NCBI GenBank assembly: GCA_001899315.1
Contig: MOYA01000001.1
Span: 2,369,882-2,433,881, forward strand
DNA: 64,000 bases
DNA from: Candidatus Obscuribacter phosphatis
GTDB taxonomy: Bacteria > Cyanobacteriota > Vampirovibrionia > Obscuribacterales > Obscuribacteraceae
Reading direction: 5' to 3'
Positions 62,647 through 64,000 of this stretch are shown here, piece by piece. Each line of letters starts with the position of its first letter. Position 1 is the stretch's first letter. The notes beneath the pieces are model-generated. The model made no database searches. It saw only the letters and a list, made by a program, of their open reading frames with translations, and was not told where the DNA came from. Both the position numbers and the translations under genes were made by a program.

Positions 62647-63570
62647 TCACGGTTTCAACCTTAGAGGCTTCATTATGAGGGCACCGTTGCCGCCCAAGAC
62701 AGGCTTATTTCGGCCAACCAAAACCTCATCAAAAGCTTTAGCAAAATCTTGCACTGTCATCTTGAAGACACCTTCTTTACTTTCCATACGCTTACCAGAG
62801 ATATTTAGTTCGGTTCGACCGCGTGGGTCGCGAACAGTCACTATGCCATCAGCATATCCGAGCACGCTGTAATCATGCTCAGGATGCAACCCTTTAGACA
62901 GAGCGGTCTCATTCCCTGCCGCAATTCCTGCCACCACCGGCAGGGCTTTGCCATCATTGAAGTTATCTTGCAGTAGGCTCTGTACGCCGTCTACATTATG
63001 AGAGTCTTTCAACTTTATGCCACCAGGCATATATCCAGTGAGAAGCTTCAGCACTTCGGTGGCTTTACCACTGTCTGCATACTCTTGCGCACTATCCAAG
63101 AACCAGCCGGCTGAATGCCCCAAGATACGTTCGCGCTCTTCTGGATTGTTCTTGAGATACTGCCCAAATGCTTTTTCCATCACAGCGGGCCAAACGCCGC
63201 CGAGCCCGGTCTGAGCAAACTTGCGCTGTTCTTCTATAGTCAAGGGCTGAACAAGCTGAGGCTTTTCTCTGGCACCGGCAAAAGTGACTGTGTATGAGCC
63301 GTCGCCATTCTGCTTGATGCTTTCTCGAATGACCTGAGGATCGGCTTGAGCAAGGCTGGACAAAGGAGCCATAAAGAAGCAATTGTTTATGTCGCCCTGC
63401 ACAACAGCATCAGACTTGATTCCCTTGCCATCAGCACCAAAGAGCGGCTTATTGCTCGTATCTTTGGTTCTCGGCGAGCTCAAACCTAACCACTCAGAAA
63501 CAAGCCCTAGAGTCGAGGGCTCATCTTTCTGAGGCTGGGGAAGGACTTTGTCGCCTTGTTTTTCTGTCAT
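62647..63570 (-). CDS. Calpain-like (family C2) cysteine protease
   Basis: From ATG 63570 this is a 307-residue protein; a TTG at 63579 adds three residues. GDINNCFFMAPLSSLAQ carries the catalytic Cys (about residue 64), GGVWPAVMEKAFGQYLKNN matches the calpain WPALLEKAY block, and HPEHDYSVLGY holds the catalytic His (about 232). VRDPRGR replaces the usual N-P-W-G by D-P-R-G, so the third catalytic residue is Asp where Asn is expected. There is no signal peptide and no calcium-binding EF-hand or C2 domain. A free-standing bacterial calpain core is likely; target unknown. Confidence 0.8.
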   Translation of the reverse strand: MTEKQGDKVLPQPQKDEPSTLGLVSEWLGLSSPRTKDTSNKPLFGADGKGIKSDAVVQGDINNCFFMAPLSSLAQADPQVIRESIKQNGDGSYTVTFAGAREKPQLVQPLTIEEQRKFAQTGLGGVWPAVMEKAFGQYLKNNPEERERILGHSAGWFLDSAQEYADSGKATEVLKLLTGYMPGGIKLKDSHNVDGVQSLLQDNFNDGKALPVVAGIAAGNETALSKGLHPEHDYSVLGYADGIVTVRDPRGRTELNISGKRMESKEGVFKMTVQDFAKAFDEVLVGRNKPVLGGNGALIMKPLRLKP

Positions 63571-63824
63571 CGGTCTCAACTAAAGCGTTCGCAGATGCTA
63601 TAGCCAATAATTGGCGGGCCTTTCATCTATTTATATGCCCCAGGCGGACTTTTTTGACACCGGAAAAGCCTGCGGACACAGTGAAAACCAAATTAGTTGG
63701 GCATTTCGGACAATATGACAGCCAGAGCACTTCAGAATTAAGATTATTTCTGCAAAAAAAATTGAACTTTTTGACTCAAAACAACGTTTATAAATCATCC
63801 CCTCAAAATAAAGGATTTACCAAT
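63571..63824. other. Divergent intergenic region at right end
   Basis: About 250 bp, AT-rich toward its right end, with an AAAGGA Shine-Dalgarno nine bases before the ATG at 63825. Promoters for both flanking genes are expected; TATAAA near 63790 is a candidate -10 element for the right-hand gene. Confidence 0.4.
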
Positions 63825-64000
63825 ATGAACTTCCGCCAGATTTCCAGCTATCTTCTTATGGCACTGACAATCGGAATGTCGTTCTCTGACTGTTCAGCAG
63901 ATGCAAGAGGCGGCGGCGGTCGAGGCGCCGGCGGCAGAGGTGGCAGGGCCGCTGGGATAAGCGGTTCACGAGCAGCTGGACTGAACGGCGGGCTGAGAGG
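63825..64000 (+). CDS. Gly/Arg-rich secreted protein (partial)
   Basis: Starts at ATG 63825 and runs off the window after about 58 residues. The signal peptide contains YLLMALTIGMSFSDCSADA; the Cys is not in a typical lipobox. The visible mature part is Gly/Arg/Ala-rich (RGGGGRGAGGRGGRAAG). Nothing more can be said without the rest. Confidence 0.65.
   Translation, partial: MNFRQISSYLLMALTIGMSFSDCSADARGGGGRGAGGRGGRAAGISGSRAAGLNGGLR

Noticed and set aside
63654-63690. TTGACA-like -35 box upstream of the right-end gene
   Set aside because: No -10 element at a workable distance.

Overview
The window is a bacterial chromosome segment of about 64 kb with mixed gene orientation. I found no prophage, intact insertion sequence or CRISPR array. 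The gene set suggests a Gram-negative-type, respiring relative of Candidatus Obscuribacter (Obscuribacterales, non-photosynthetic Cyanobacteriota/Melainabacteria). Grounds are an LpxI lipid A enzyme, complex I antiporter subunits, a two-subunit 2-oxoacid:ferredoxin oxidoreductase, a type III glutamine synthetase, an LCP cell-wall ligase, a eukaryote-like kinase with leucine-rich repeats, CHAT/TPR, von Willebrand A and CAP secreted proteins, and many low-complexity secreted proteins. The taxonomic placement is inference from gene content, not from a marker gene.

Region 1-13.5 kb: a truncated secreted protein, an HEFGH metallopeptidase-like protein, a transaldolase-family aldolase, an LCP ligase with a secreted partner, and a 2,652-residue multidomain protein. 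The large protein carries annexin-like helical repeats, glycine-rich hydrophobic segments, an HExxH motif, a phosphoribosyltransferase-type loop and a C-terminal Cys-phosphatase motif. It is the most unusual object in the window. Region 13.5-23 kb is mostly conserved: DinB (which apparently starts at AUU), korAB with a strong terminator, a His-rich membrane protein beside nuoL, and nuoM on the opposite strand.

Region 23-41 kb: a coupled VWA/CAP secreted pair, pgeF with an SDR dehydrogenase, glycine-zipper proteins, a TPR-CHAT protein whose two catalytic residues are both replaced, a glpD/hydroxyacid dehydrogenase/GT87 operon, rsgA and typA. Region 41-48.3 kb looks accessory: a repeat-rich secreted protein with eleven units of about 82 residues, a transposase-derived zinc-ribbon/winged-helix protein with a 38-bp palindrome upstream, and secreted and membrane proteins of unknown role. 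Region 48-60.5 kb: GGDEF-EAL signalling, a Ser/Thr kinase with LRRs, glnN, yjbQ, a JAMM-like protein, a TPR protein and lpxI. Region 60.5-64 kb: a secreted protein, one tRNA-Arg(ACG), a transglutaminase-like protein, a calpain-like protease and the start of a Gly/Arg-rich secreted protein.

Recurring themes are eukaryote-like or effector-like enzyme folds in largely unstudied proteins, glycine-rich membrane-seeking segments, and short degenerate tandem repeats both inside genes and between them.
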